From: Isoetes taiwanensis
Taxonomy: Eukaryota > Streptophyta > Lycopodiopsida > Isoetales > Isoetaceae
Length of the DNA stretch: 64,000 nucleotides
Assembly: GCA_021234155.1 (NCBI GenBank)
Contig: JAJEKV010000066.1
Coordinates: 7,324,618-7,388,617, forward strand
Reading direction: 5' to 3'
Shown here one piece after another: positions 9,423 to 21,902 of the stretch; the stretch's first letter is position 1; the number at the start of each line of letters is the position of its first letter. The notes under the pieces are model-generated. The model was given only the letters and a program-made list of their open reading frames with translations, made no database searches and was not told the DNA's origin. The translations under genes and the position numbers were made by a program.

Positions 9423-11901
9423 CTAGCATATCTGCTTCTTTTTTTCCTGCTCAACTTTTCTCCTCAATATTCTAGCCAACGTCGTGTCTTGTTTAGCTTT
9501 ATCTTTTTTCTCTAGCTTGCAGATAATCCTCCTATAGAACCATTGGCACATCTGTTGCAATGAGTTACCACACGAACCTCGATGTTGTGTGAACCTGAAA
9601 AAAAGCATTTTTGGCTTGCTTATGTGACTTCTCCATTCCCTGCGTATTCCATATTCCCAAGCTCCCGTACTCTTTGGCAAACCACAAGCCATGGGCGTGA
9701 AGTATATGAATGTAATGTGTGACATTGCATTCTCCCCATGCTTGTATAAACGACTTCGTGAATTCAGTTACTGCTACTTTGAATTCATCTAACTTTCCAC
9801 CTACCATTTTCTCTGCCATCAAAGTTACCAGACTCCTCAGATTCTGCCACGCTTTAATTTTCTTTAGTTTTGCCCTCCCACGTGAAGTACGGTCATCTTC
9901 TGCTACCAGCAAGTCCTTATACCCCTCCCACTTTCCAGTTGGCAATGATCCATTCTTACGTAATTTAGTACAAGACAGAAATCTTTTCGCTTTCACCCCA
10001 CCCATGGATGGTTTACAAGGAACCTTGCCTCCCTTCTTAGGATCTTGCAAGATTTTATAGTCACCACCATGAAGACCAAGATCAGAAAGTACGTTCTCAA
10101 CATCTTTCATACACTTTTCTCTGGCTGATTGTGGAGACTTATTCCAAGCAAAAAGAATGCTCATGTACACCATCTTATCCACTATTCTTAGAAAGGCATG
10201 GAGAGTGCAGATATGTACTCTCTTCACAGGTTTTGTAAGGACGGGGATCAAAGTTTCGTCCTCCTCCTCACGCGTTGGTTCAGCATCCTAGTCACATTCG
10301 AGAGTACTCATTCCCTTCCCCTTATCATCTACCCTAGCATACAAACAGTAAGGACATGCGTGGGTAGTCTTACCAGAACCATGTTTCATGTTATATATGC
10401 ACTTGATGGTTTAGATCAGCAGCCAAATGCCATTCAACCTCGTAATCTCCATAGCCAGGAACCTGAAGCTTCTCTCCGACTCCATGAGCAGCAATAATAG
10501 TAGGAATAGGTGTCTGCTGAAAGACCCACTGAAGAACACCATGATTTTCTTCCGGTACTTGAAATATCCCTATCCACCAAATATGGTCCTCTAATTGAAC
10601 GGAGAACTTCCCTTCCTCATTATCAGAATTTGACAACGCCCTGTTCATTAATGTCAAAGAAACCCTCTCATACTTTTCACCTTTGATCAGTTCCATCTCA
10701 TCCAATTTTATAGCAATTTGGAGTTTCCCTGCACATTCTTCCACTTTCATATCATAGAAGCAAACTAACAGAAGAAGCATTTTAGAGAGATCCATCCAAC
10801 AATTATTCTTCTCATTAAGAACAAATAGATCATTTCCGGAGCCACCCTTCTTCTTACTTTTCCCAGTGATTAGTGATCCCAAGTGCACGGATGTGGTGAT
10901 CTGGTACATCTCTCCCAAATGTTCGTGTACTTCTGCATTCCTCTTTGTTCTGCTTGCTCTGACATAACTGAGCCTTGGCAGTATGGTCTTCGTAATACCC
11001 TGTTGCTTGATACCATCCTACAAACATCTAAAGAGAGCAATGTAAGCTTGTCGACTGATACCCACATTGTCACATAATTCTTGCACATGTTCAACAACAG
11101 CTTTTCTTAAATGGTTAGCTCCAGGAAGCTTCAACATATCTATAACATCATCTTTAGTTACAAGCTTTTTCAACAAACTAGCCATATTACAAGGTTTTCT
11201 CTTCTTCTTTTCAGCCATAGTAGGATCCACCAGATTTTTAATAGCGTGGATTCTTCTTCTAGAGCCCCCACCACGAGGGGCAAGTACATTTAGGGCCTTC
11301 AGTTATTTTTTCCTCTCCCTCATGTCCAGTGGTGTCATTTTCAATCTTTTTAACTTTCTCTCCAGTTTGTCATTGTCCTCAGAGCTTCTCTTCAATTGTT
11401 TGAGTGACTCCACCTCCATAAGCAACCTTTGATTGGAAGCTTGCAGTTCATCTGTATTCTTAGACCTGTTGGTTAAGAAATAGTTACACTGTTGGAGGTA
11501 ATTACAGTGTGCTATCATATTGCAATGCACTCCACACAATTGATTGTACATTGTTCTCAAATGCACATCAGAATGACTTGAAATATTATTGCAATAGCCA
11601 AGCAGACCTTGATTACCCTTACAGGCAAAATGAATAAGCCCCGATGCAGAATGAAATTCAGGATGTCTTCTGGTGATCGGATCAATGGGATACAGTTCCC
11701 CACACGCCCAAAGATCAATATTCATTGCACCAGAAGCTCGAAGAGCATTCTCATCGACCTGTTCCTTCCTATTATATTGATTTTTGTAGGGCAAGCAGTT
11801 CTTGGGCACCTCCACCCGGAATTGGTCTTTCAGTTCCTGTATTCAAAAAAGAATTACTCATTGTCATTGCTCAAAATTAATAGAACAGTTACCTCAGCCA
11901 T
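9423..11901 (-). pseudogene. Gene C: transposase-like protein, family unknown, decayed
   Basis: Start ATG GCT GAG at 11901-11893, then an intron (GTAACT donor, ACAG acceptor) and a long exon from 11836. One frame runs to 10391 through TAA at 11303 and TAG at 11018. An insertion of about 8 bp near 10400 moves the reading to a second frame, which crosses a TAG at 10288 and ends at 9565; a further shift at a T run near 9605 leads to 9423. Parts in order: a Cys/His-rich N-terminus, a coiled coil (ASNQRLLMEVESLKQL), a KKLVTKDDV helix region, AADL followed by CIYNMKHGSG and HACPYC, then CTLHAFLRIVDKM, THYIHILHAHG, YGSLGIW and QGMEKSHKQAK. The ADLK, HxCxxC and GMEKSH blocks recall RNase H-fold transposases of animal and plant DNA elements. 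D in AADL and E in GMEKSH are candidate catalytic residues. This is inference. Confidence 0.5.
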
Positions 11902-12240
11902 AGATCGAATTCAGAGTCGCGTGATCGCTTTCCGAGCTCCACAGTCCGGCGACCAAATTGATGCAATTCTTCGCCAAAATACGAAGGAAAACTAGAGAAT
12001 TCCTTCGGATTTGGGTGAGGATTGACATCAATACTAAATTCGAAATGCCCTCCAAAGCTTTGGCGCCCAATTGAGGCATTCTTGAGGTGTCCCGCTCGAA
12101 GTACTCCCTGTAGCTTCAGTTCGGTGGGAAGGTTGGGGGAGGAGGGATTTAGGCATAATGAGTAAAACAACAAGTAATAATGACGTTTAACAGGTTCGGT
12201 TGCTCCGGGGCTGAGGTTCGGTTAAGGTTTGTGGGGGCTT
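11902..12240 (-). promoter_or_regulatory. Upstream region of gene C
   Basis: Two overlapping short frames on the minus strand here (ending at 11,889 and 11,894) run into the splice donor of gene C and are not convincing as protein. The stretch is the likely 5' leader and promoter. No TATA box was identified. Confidence 0.3.
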
Positions 12241-12790
12241 TTTGCCCATACCTGCAGGTTCGGGTACCAACTAAAATCCAAAGTTGGGAAGGGCTTACAA
12301 GGGCGTTAATAGACTCCACCAAACCTAACGTGTGGGAGGCGACGTGAGACCATTGAGCACTGCTTTGTCCTATGCACAGAGGTAGGGGCAGCTTGGTCCT
12401 GGGTGAGAGCCCTCTTTGGGACTTCACTATGCAGTCAGAAGATTCTCTTGGGAGTCCTTTCTAGCAGGTGGGCAGTGGCCAAGCGGCAGGCGTTTCATTT
12501 ATGTAGAGCTTATCTTTTGTGGCTGATTTGGAAAAGACGGAGAGCGAAGGTCTTTCAGAATGTAGTGCTTAGCCCTTTTCGGTTGGTTCCGATCTTGAGG
12601 CATAAGTTGTGGTAGGCTTACCAAGTCTCAAGCTTGTCTGGCACAGTTAAGCGGGAAATTTGGTCGACATTCCTACAGATTGTGGATCATGATGGGCGCT
12701 TCATTTCTTAGCACCACACTTATCATTGTACTTGATCGCATTCTAGTGGTTTAATATATTCTTATATTCTTCAAAAAAAAAAAAAAAAAA
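12241..12790 (+). mobile_element. 3' end of an L1-type LINE with poly(A)
   Basis: Coding remnants read LQGRVNRLHQ, then after a one-base shift CGRRRETIEHCFVLC, WSWVRALFG and YLLWLIWKRRRAKVFQ, the Cys/His site and Trp-rich end of plant L1 ORF2. A noncoding tail and a run of 19 A (12,773-12,791) follow, so the orientation is plus. The 48.6-49.0 kb L1 end has the same YLLWLIWKRR / WLLWSIWKRR motif. The rest of the element is absent (5' truncation). No target duplication was seen. Confidence 0.75.
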
Positions 12791-12799
12791 CATCTTCCT

Positions 12800-13235
12800 C
12801 TTTACAAGAAAGTTAAATGTAAATATGGCATATCATCATTTGCGCACTCTGAGAAGGTAGGATAATCTACCCTCGGTTATCTTTACATATTTTCCTTAGT
12901 CATTGCAGAATTCGGGCACACTCCATATGGAGGGGTTTGAATATGATCCATTGATAAGAGCTTCTGGAAACTCTTTTGAAAGTTGCTTGACTTAATATGT
13001 TTAAATATCTAATAGAAGTGTCAAGTTAGCTAGTATTTTAGAAAAGAGGATGGATGGATAGTTGGGTGGATAGAATGAATTTTAACGTCCACACAGAGAC
13101 CATCAAGGGCTATGGGACGGTACAATTGATAAGAGCATTGATCCCAAATCAAACAAAGATGCAAGGTCCCATCATGATACAATGAGCATATAGCCCGAAC
13201 TAAAGAATTGGGGTTTTTTTTTTTTTTTTTTTTTT
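12800..13235. repeat. Dispersed repeat family R1, copy 1, with LINE 3' end
   Basis: This aligns along its length with 37,565-38,046: GGCATATCAT, CCCTCGGTTATCTTTAC, TTTTCCTTAGTCATTG, AAGTTGCTTGAC, then a GGAT-type microsatellite, TTTTAA plus GTCC and CTATGGGAC (a LINE 3' end read on the minus strand), ending in a homopolymer (T here, A in copy 2). Both copies share the whole arrangement, so the unit was copied after the LINE tail inserted. Confidence 0.7.
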
Positions 13236-13519
13236 TGGGGATTGGTTATAACGCACATGAAACAAACTATATATAAATTTACCAAGGGTTACAACCATCA
13301 TCTGGCTAAAGTTGGGGTCAATGGATCATTATGTGCTATACGTGCATCCCATATTGTATCAAATTCTGACTTCCTCGAGACTAATTGCTGCAATGTAAAC
13401 TTTTTTAAACAAAGTAAGATGTTTCTTGCTCCGTGGACGTTAAAACATCTATTCTATTCTATTCTATTCTATTCTATTCTATTCTATTCTATTCTATTCT
13501 ATTCTATTCTATTCTATTC
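13236..13519 (+). mobile_element. LINE 3' fragment with (ATTCT)n tail
   Basis: About 200 bp of unique-looking sequence ends in CGTGGACGTTAAAACAT followed by about 14 copies of ATTCT (13,451-13,519). The end CGTTAAAAC also precedes the microsatellite at 35,850, so both are read as LINE 3' ends with microsatellite tails. No coding remnant is visible in this short piece. Confidence 0.5.
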
Positions 13520-14984
13520 TTGCAAGTTACTCCCATTCCGTAAAATGAGAAACGCGATTGTCTCGATCTCGGAATTGAAGCAATGTGTGACATGGTTTAC
13601 ATGTTAGAGTCTTACTTATTTGCTTTGCAGCTACAATACCTGTGCAACATGCATAATGGTAGGTAGAGAAGAAGTCTGCTGCCTCTTCTTCCCATGCCAT
13701 CTCCCACTTTCTGGCTATAAAACAATACATAATTACAATTTATTTTCAGCTATAGATAAAGACTGACCTGTGTCTTGGCCGGACCCATTTTTCTCGAAGA
13801 ACATCCATAGAACTGGTCAGGTGTTAGGTTGCAATAGCTCCTTCCTCCCTCAGCTCTTCCCAAACTCGAATTTAGGGCAAAATTGAGCTGGGAGCTCAAT
13901 TTGCCATCCAAAAATGGCAAACAACCCTTGGCCAATTGAGTTAGGCCAAGTGGCGCATGCTAATTAGCCTATTTGACTAATTAATACTATTACTTGGTCT
14001 ACTTAGGTTAATTAATTACAATAACCCCTTTTAGGTTAGTCCCCCAATGGTCGTAATACTTTGGTGACGTGTCAGGTTAGTTATACGTATACCGTATAAT
14101 TACATGGAATGTCACAATAGTGCATGCAAGCATACACATTATCTTCTGCATGTAGAAATATGTAAAACATTAATAAATTTGGGCATAATAATTATTATAG
14201 AAACATAGGTTCAAGTCTCGCAAGTTTAAGAACATCTTTTGCACTGTTGCAAAATAGACAATTCGAACAAATAAGTGACTTCTTAAAATACAGGGGAATT
14301 GATAAAGAGAAATGTTCGCAGCGGCCTTGGCCACTTTTATAAACATTAAGAGTTGGCGCCCCTAGGCCCAACTTTGGCTAGTCCCGGTATGTCCCCATCG
14401 CTCAATTACAGACTTATGATCCACCGCATAGCAACTGTGCCCCCAGCATGCTATTGGCAGTACTCTCGTGCTTATGGAATTCCGTCAGGAGTCTGTTACT
14501 GGCCATACCCTTGGAAGCACCTATAACATTAAAAAAAAAGAAGCATTCCGGAGTAATTCTTAAATAATCTGTAAGGCAAAATTGTTTGTCGCAGTAAACA
14601 TAGATATGAATTTATACATATGCTTTAGGATCTCCTTCAAATCAAGCCTAACCAAAAGTAGCAATCCATCTCGGCTAGAATAGATCCCTAATTAACTTTT
14701 CCTTATGTAACTACAGAGGATAACAAATGTCCATTGTTCCTAGTAAGATGTCTTAATATTGATTAGAATTGTCTGTAAGAAATCGTGGTTAAAAAAGGCA
14801 AGAGGATGTCCAGAATCTGTTTTTTTTTTTTTTTTTTTTTTGAAGGATTAGTGCCTTTAGATCAATTTTATGATTGTATTGCTTCCTTATGAAGGTGGAT
14901 GTTGTGCAATATTATGGTTGGTGCAATAAATATTTGCTATTAATGGATGACATTGGAAAATTTTAGATTGGTGTTTAAAATTTT
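13520..14984. other. No recognised gene
   Basis: AT-rich DNA with a poly(T) tract at 14,820-14,841 that may mark the poly(A) of a minus-strand retroposon. A short acidic block near 13,760-13,930 has an open minus frame but no motif or splice support. Confidence 0.4.
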
Positions 14985-15690
14985 GAGCAAGACCTTAAAT
15001 ATTACTGTTAAAAGAAACAATAGAGCTATATATGGATTTAAAAGGGAATGCAAGACATTTTGAAGCGACGGATCTCTTAAAATAGAAAAACCTGCTACAG
15101 TAACTAGGGAACGGGCGTTACAATAACACTTGGACGAACATTGATCTTTAATGGAGAACGGATCTGCTTCATACATGGCTGACCAACATCAAATTCTCAC
15201 CGTGGACCTCCTGTGATCTCTCCAGCCAGTTTCGGTAAAATCACATCAGCTTTCCTATTCCCGAACTGGCTAACGGCCTTGCTCAGCTCCATTGAATCTA
15301 TACAATTATTTCTTTGCCGAGAAACAAGATCCTTGCTTGAGAAATTGGCTTTTGTCTACTGCCTTGCCATAATTCTGCCAGATCTTAGCACAGATTGACC
15401 CAGTTGGACGATGAACTACCATAATTAATGAATCATTCTGGTTTTGGTGAACTAGAGTGTGACTACTGGAAGTTATCGGTGTAGGTGAACTAGTTGGGAT
15501 CACAGATTATTGGTGTAATCTGTGCCCATTTATCCGTTCCTTGTAAATTAGAAATTTATTGTCTTTGCTAATAGTTTGTTTTGTGGACTATGTAGCAATT
15601 TTGTCTGGTTTACAGATTGTGAAGAAGTCTTGAATAAGACTTTAGAAATATAAAAGTATGGTTCATTAGGTGCATTGTTGTGATGCATAA
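14985..15690 (+). repeat. LTR copy in plus orientation (left arm of inverted pair)
   Basis: The sequence is the diverged reverse complement of 15,901-16,640. Shared blocks in mirrored order include the CTAGGGAAC region, GGATCTGCTTCATA, TTCTCAAGCAAG, TCACAGATTATTGGTGTAAT and AAGACTTTAGAAATATAAAA. Its inner end is ATGCATAAAA, a worn version of the CCATAACA end of the partner. No primer site follows it, unlike a normal 5' LTR. Confidence 0.7.
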
Positions 15691-15900
15691 AAATTTTAGC
15701 ACCTCTACTGTTAATGAACACAACAAAAGGTCAGATCCTTTATGGAAATCGTTATCCAATGGGCTCCAACATTTCCAAAGGCTTTATCCCATACCCTATA
15801 GACCATATCAATTCCTCTTCTTCCTCGAGATGCCTGCCCTCAAGCACGTGGAACACAACAATGTTGCCACAAAGAATTGAACCTTGGCTCTAACACCAAT
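15691..15900 (-). other. Internal region with tRNA-Met-type primer-binding site
   Basis: Read on the minus strand, the LTR end CCATAACA at 15,901 is followed by TTGGTGTTAGAGCCAAGG (about 15,882-15,899), close to the TGGTATCAGAGC primer site that copia-type elements use with initiator tRNA-Met. About 190 bp of leader follow before the opposite-facing LTR cuts it off. Confidence 0.6.
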
Positions 15901-16645
15901 TGTTATGGATCACACCAATGAACTATGCCTTTTATATTTCTAAAGCCTTATTCAAGGCTTCTTCAGATAACTCATGGTTTCACAATCTGTAGACAATTCA
16001 GAATGCTACATAGTCCACAAATGAAACTGGTAGCAAACACAAGAAATCTCTCATTTACAAGAAAAAGACTAATGGGCACAGATTACACTAATAATCTGTG
16101 ATCCCGACTGGTTCACTAAAACCAGTTTAAGAACCATTCTAAGAAGTTACACCGATAACTTCTAGTAATCACAGTTTAGTTCACCAAAACCAAAGAATTA
16201 TTCATTAGTTAAGGTACTTTACCGTCCAACCGGGTCAAACTGTGCTAAGATTTGGCAGAGTTATGATAAGACAGTAGAGAAAAGGCAATTTCTCAAGCAA
16301 GAATCTTGCTTCTCTATAAAGAAGTAATCGTATAGATACAGTGGAGCTGATCAAGATTGTTATCCAACCCGGAAAGAGGAAAGCTGGTGCGCTTTTGCCA
16401 AAACTAGCTCAAGAGGTCGCAGGAGGTCCTCCGCTGAGAATTTGATGCTCTTCCACTATATATGAAGCAGATCCGAAAGGTCGATGTTCATCCAGATGTT
16501 ATTGTAGCACATGTTCCCTAGTTACTATAGCAGTTTTCCTATTTTAACAGACCCGCCTCTTCAAAAGATCTTACGTTCCTTTTTAAATCCATTTATAGCT
16601 CTATTGTTTATTTTAACGATAACATTTAAGCGTGGTAATCGTATC
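15901..16645 (-). repeat. LTR of a copia-type element (right arm of inverted pair)
   Basis: In minus orientation this ends CCATAACA next to a tRNA-Met-like primer site, so it is a 5' LTR of a minus-strand element. It is 700-745 bp long and pairs with the opposite-facing copy at 14,985-15,690. A TATAAATGG-type motif near 16,600 on the minus strand could be its promoter. The outer edge is uncertain. Confidence 0.65.
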
Positions 16646-19060
16646 TTGCCTTTTAAAAAAGATATTATCTAAACCTTAGGTATTATAAGGTTTTCCCTTG
16701 CAAATCAGTTGCCTTGCCTTACCAATAATTTTCGAACTTACGCACCCATGCTAGTCTACCAAGACTAACTTCCAAGACCACACCTCCTGAGCTACCATGT
16801 TCGTATTATCATCCTCCAAATTAGGACTCAAAGTAGTGTCGAATCAGATGGATGAACAATCTGGACTTGATGGCAAGGTGCTAAATTTTGATCAAGGAGC
16901 ATGGCAATAGCATTGTCATTGCTAAGATCTATATCCACCTAGGGGTCTTCTTCTTCTAATTGAGCGGTAGCGAAAGCTTCAACATAAGATTTTTGAACTT
17001 GATAAGTATCATGGAGTCACTGTCGGAGAGATTAGGCTCAGCATATTCGATTCAAATGATTTTTCCAGTTTCCAAGTCCATAGCGGCATTGACATTGCCA
17101 TTAGTAAGACAGAGCTTCAAAAGTGTAGTCAAACTGAGAGGAATCTTGATTTTGCAAGTTCTTTTTGGAGTTCCAGGGGAATTGTAGCCAAAGGGCTCGC
17201 GGGGTCCAATGCAGCAGATTCCTTAGGCAATGATCGGTTCATTTTGAAGAAGAGTTTGGACCCTTATGCCTCATATCATGCCACAACTTCAGACCAAAAG
17301 GAGCTCTGAAGATTGATGTTGTTGTGGCTACTGCTGAAATTGATAGTATGAAGTCGAAGCCGATGATGAACGACGTATAGCTTGGATTTAGAAGGCCATC
17401 TTTTGACAGAAGGGCGTGGGATTTACATGTGTGCATTCTTCCACAGCGTGATTGCACATGTTGTAGCATGTGCTATGGGGAGGACCACTGGATAACTTGC
17501 ATTCATTTGCCAGGCTGCATTGAGGTGGTATAAACTACTGAGGTTGCGTGGAATTCTGGAGAACAAGAAGCGACTGCATGAAAGGAAGATCCATGAGTGG
17601 GACACCACAAGAGGACACATTGACTGAATGATAGATCAGTTCAACGACATATTCCAAGGGCGTGGATTGTAGATAGTCTTGAGATGGATGGCGGGTGGAA
17701 GACCTTATAGAAACCAAACCAGAATTTGGCTTTTAGTGGGATATTCCTTAGGCTTGCTGACAGTGATAGGTAGATGGTCAACAAAATCATCCGTAGGCTT
17801 CCTGATTTATTGCTACATATCGTTGAGTTGTTTCAAAAGTTTTTGATCATCCGTAGAAGAGCCATACTAGGCCAAAAAGACAGTTTTCATTTTGCATCAT
17901 CTTTGTTTTCAATGGCTTTTATTGGCCATAAACTATTGATGTGGAGCACTGAGCAATGTGGTCGAGAAAGTATGAGATTTGACCTGAGATTGTAAGTGTC
18001 CATTAAGACTTATAAGAGCCTCAAATTTTTCAACATGAGCTTTGGCACTCTAATTGGGAATAGGTTTGCTCGTAGCAGTGCCAAAGATGGAATATAAGAG
18101 CTTGACATTGAGATGTAACAATAGCAGAGGTCGGCGCTGCATTTTCTGTAGCAGATGGAAATGGTACATCAGAAATAAAGGTGGGCAATGATCGTAAGAT
18201 TGGAAAGGTGGAGCTAGTAGCAGCAACAACAGGGGATGCAGAGAAAGATTATACATAAAACCATCCAGATTCTTGATACCTGGGTTGCCATCTTCCAGTC
18301 CCATGTGATAGACTTTCACGGGAGGGGAACTAAATGGTGAAGGCTGATACTCATTGACCTGTATAGGCCCAAAAGAGATTACAGTTAAACAAGACCATGA
18401 TGCGACGATGAAGGATGAGATGGATGAGGTGCATGAACGGGTGGAATGTGAATATAAGTACTTTCAAGAGTTTGTAAATACTACGGAGAAGGACGATGAA
18501 TTGGAGTTTAATGAGCAAAAATTTGAGGAGGTGAAGGGGCTACGAACTAGTATTAAAATGTGATGGGAACTAGTGAATAAGGGGTGGGGGTGTAGAGTGA
18601 GCAGGAGATCGTGGACGACCTCTTTCAATATCATAATCTCCCGAGCAAAGCTCGCGGCTGACCTTCCTTCTTTTCTGGCATTCAAGATGAGCAACTGTTT
18701 GGTAGAGGATTTCCTCTTGGGTGAAATCATGATAAGACATGATGTACAAATTGAAAAGGAACTAAGAATCGGCAGCAGCAATAGTATTTGGGGTGTAGGT
18801 CAGGTTCTGGATTGCCTGCAAGACAACCCTCTATGAGAACCCTTGAGTCTAATAGACAGATTCCAAAAAAAAGTGTCATGCGAGATTTTGCAAAAAGAAC
18901 TAAGAAATAGAAGACAAAAAAAGAAACAAAAAAAAATAACAATGACAAGCTTGAGAGTCCCTTGATATATGAGAAAATAGAGATAACAAAGGTTCGTTAA
19001 CGCAAAGGAAAATAAGAAAATGCTTAGTCTTGTCTACCTTCTAAGTCCAAGCTTCTGATA
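16646..19060. other. No recognised gene
   Basis: Many short frames on both strands (for example 17,774-17,995 and 18,354-18,563 on plus) show no motif, no consistent splice sites and frequent stops. An acidic run (DEMDEVHERVECEYKYF) on the plus strand at 18,410-18,470 hints at old coding sequence, perhaps a retroelement gag. No family can be named. Confidence 0.4.
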
Positions 19061-21235
19061 TATATAGTACAATGGGCTTCGGTCCATAATGGCAAAGAGT
19101 TGGTAGATGAAACGACTACCTGCTCCCTGGAATCTCAGTTGAGTAGCCGACAAAAAACTTTGTGGCGGTTTGGGCGGCCTCGAGTAGGATCACGCCTAAA
19201 AGGCCGTGGCCCATTTGAGAAAAAATAGGCACGTCCACCATGACCCATCAAGATCAATCCATCAAGGTCATGACAATCTGCGGTGGAGGACTCACGCCAA
19301 AGGGACTATAATGTCTTCATGCTAAGGTATTTCTTTGTCTTTTGGTGCCTACCGCTAGAGAATTAGGGGTGGATCCTCCTTTTCCACGAGGCTCCTTCTC
19401 CTTCCCATATTTTTGGAATAGTCCTATGCCTTTGGATACAGGACTAACACAAGGCTCTGTTTAAATTATCAGGTAAAGGGACTAATAAATTGGCAAACCT
19501 AAGGTAATGGTTAGGGTTAAAGACTAGGTTGAGTCCAATTTACATGTTTCTTTTTGGTTAGGGTTATAGCTAGGGTTAGATTTTTTATACTATATTTAGA
19601 ATTATCTTTAGGTTTAAAGTTTAAACAATGACTGCATTTGTCAAGATTAGAAATCTAGACCCTGTACCATATTCCATGTTCCATATCGCACATCCATTCA
19701 GGTGTTTGAAAGCATAAATAAGAGCATGCATAACACATTAGTAATAAAATATTGTACAGGAAATGTAATTGTGATGCATAATGGTGCTTTTCTTGCACAA
19801 TGCTTCAAAACCAAGGTGCATTTTTACTTGTATCATATATTAGGCTGTACGTGTTTACCGTTTTTTAGATTGTACTTGTGCATGATGACAATATCATAAC
19901 AATATACTTAGTGCAAAATACTTTTACCCTAGATGTAGTATCGTGGTCATATTGCAGCCCTTGGAGATTGAGGGAGATAAAATTATCAACGACCACGATA
20001 TGGCCACAACACTGTACCAAGGGTAGAATATCTTGATCCAACATATATGCCTCTAGTAAACATTCGTATCAATTTTGAAAGACAAGATTAGACAACATAA
20101 TGTCCTACGAGAAAATGGCGGCAAGGTGTTTATTATATACCGTTTGTGTTTTTTTTTCATGCAGGGAGTAGCAACAACAACATCTACAACTACATGCTCA
20201 TATCCCCAAATCCTTCAAATGAATAAGTACGTTAATGAGCCTATTATTTATTCATAGATAGATAATGCCCAAACACAGATGGTTAGTCAACCTAATAATC
20301 AAATGATAATACATTATATGAAAGCGATAAGGTGCTCACGTTTTTAGGTGGCGCATTAATTTGAGTTATTTCCCACCATTTAACAGGATTTAGATAATTA
20401 CACATTGTCAAACATGACGGCAGCATTACAACTACGATCTGATACACATTGTTGATCCATAACGGTATTGCTTAACAAATATACTAATTTATACAATTAA
20501 CATATGCTTGGTTCGTGATATCCATTGCATATTCCAAAGAGTTCATAGCATATCCCAAAAATACTAAACTTGAATGGTGCCATTGGAGGGAAGACAAAAT
20601 GTTCAAATCCTTAGCATGTTGGGCTTTGTGATTCTAGTCAAGGAGACAATGTACTAGTCTTCCCCCACCCCGTTTGGGGATGGGGGTAGTTTGAGTTCAA
20701 CATATAAAACCAATAATGACGTTAAAACTACTACCTAACTACTAATTAATAATGCCTTGCCTCAACTGTTCTTGAGCTCAAAGATTCTAGCATAAACCTC
20801 TTTCTATTTAACTTTAAAGGCAAGAATTTTTAAACAACAATGACAATGGGCTTAACGTTTATAAATTCAAGTCTTTCAATTATTTCTTGTCAGTGTTGAT
20901 TTTGAATGTACATCGAGGCCAACTTGCATATCATAAACACAATTCCAAAAAATCACAATGAAACCATTATTAGGTTTTCAGCTTCCACTATATTAACAAG
21001 ATGGCAATGCAGAAAGTGTGTTGCAAAATGTTTGTAAAATATAACTATAGCTTTCATTTATCAAAATAACAAGAATATTTCTGCACAAACAATCCCTACC
21101 TTCAACTCCCTAGAACATAATGGTTTGCCAAAGGCAATCCAAAATATTTATTGTCCCTTATGGGTCAAATAACATAAGATGTTATCAGTTATAAGGGCCA
21201 GGATTATAATATAATACAAAATGTTGTCTGTTATA
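19061..21235. other. No recognised gene
   Basis: AT-rich noncoding sequence. A few TTAGGG-like words at 19,500-19,580 are irregular. A C-rich/G-rich hairpin (CCCCACCCCGTTTGGGGATG) lies at 20,665-20,690. Nothing coding is seen. Confidence 0.4.
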
Positions 21236-21415
21236 GAGGAAAAAGAGAAGGGAAAAAGAGAAAACAAAAATGGGAGAAAAAAAAAAAAAAAAAAAAAAAA
21301 AGGAAGGGGAAAACGGAATACGACGAAAAAGGAGAAAACGAAAAATGGAAAAGAGAAGGGTTTTTTTTTTTTTGTGGGGCAAAGGAAAAGGGATGGGGAA
21401 GGAAAAAGGTGGTCG
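21236..21415. repeat. Purine-rich low-complexity tract
   Basis: Nearly all A and G for about 180 bp, with A and T runs at 21,277-21,301 and 21,361-21,373. Open frames here (Lys-rich or Phe-rich) come from composition and are not genes. Confidence 0.85.
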
Positions 21416-21902
21416 ATGCTCTTCATTGTGTAATTTTGTAAATATGAATTAATTTAATAGTTGCTCCAGTGTAACATTTACAGTTCTTAGCTTATGCCCA
21501 TCAACGTTGGACACCGTTTCTAGCCTACTGGTATATAGAAATTATGATAAAACTTCTTGAGTTGTAAAAAAAAAGGTTGCAACGAGATTTATGAGTCTAG
21601 AGTGTAAGTTAATTCCTTCTATTAATTTTTTCAGTTAAGAGATTACCATGACTTCGCTCAAGGGAGGGAAGAGCTAAAAAATATTTTGCGTCATGCTAAA
21701 AGTTTCAAACTGGGAACATTAGATAGATTCTAAAAAATTTGCCCCAAGACCGCCTTTCCTTTTCCAAGCCAAAAACCTGGGAATATTTGGATGATTGCAT
21801 CTAATTATTTTTTTGTTCTTTCTATACGAATCTCTCGCATTTCGACATGAAATGACCCCCACGATCATGGATATGGAATATCCATTCAAACGGCTACAGG
21901 AG

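Noticed and set aside
9719-10060. Plus-strand frames opposite gene C
   Set aside because: Shadows; gene C motifs such as GMEKSHKQ are on the minus strand.
2-12790. LINE pieces at 1-0.6 kb and 12.2-12.8 kb as one LINE split by the large element
   Set aside because: Both contain the overlapping region before the Cys/His site (VHRFKP and RLHQT), with different sequence, so they are separate LINE copies.
19500-19590. Interstitial telomere repeats (TTAGGG-like words)
   Set aside because: Words are irregularly spaced and do not form TTTAGGG tandem arrays.
21148-21452. Lys-rich and Phe-rich open frames on both strands
   Set aside because: Produced by a purine/pyrimidine tract; no start context, motif or splice support.
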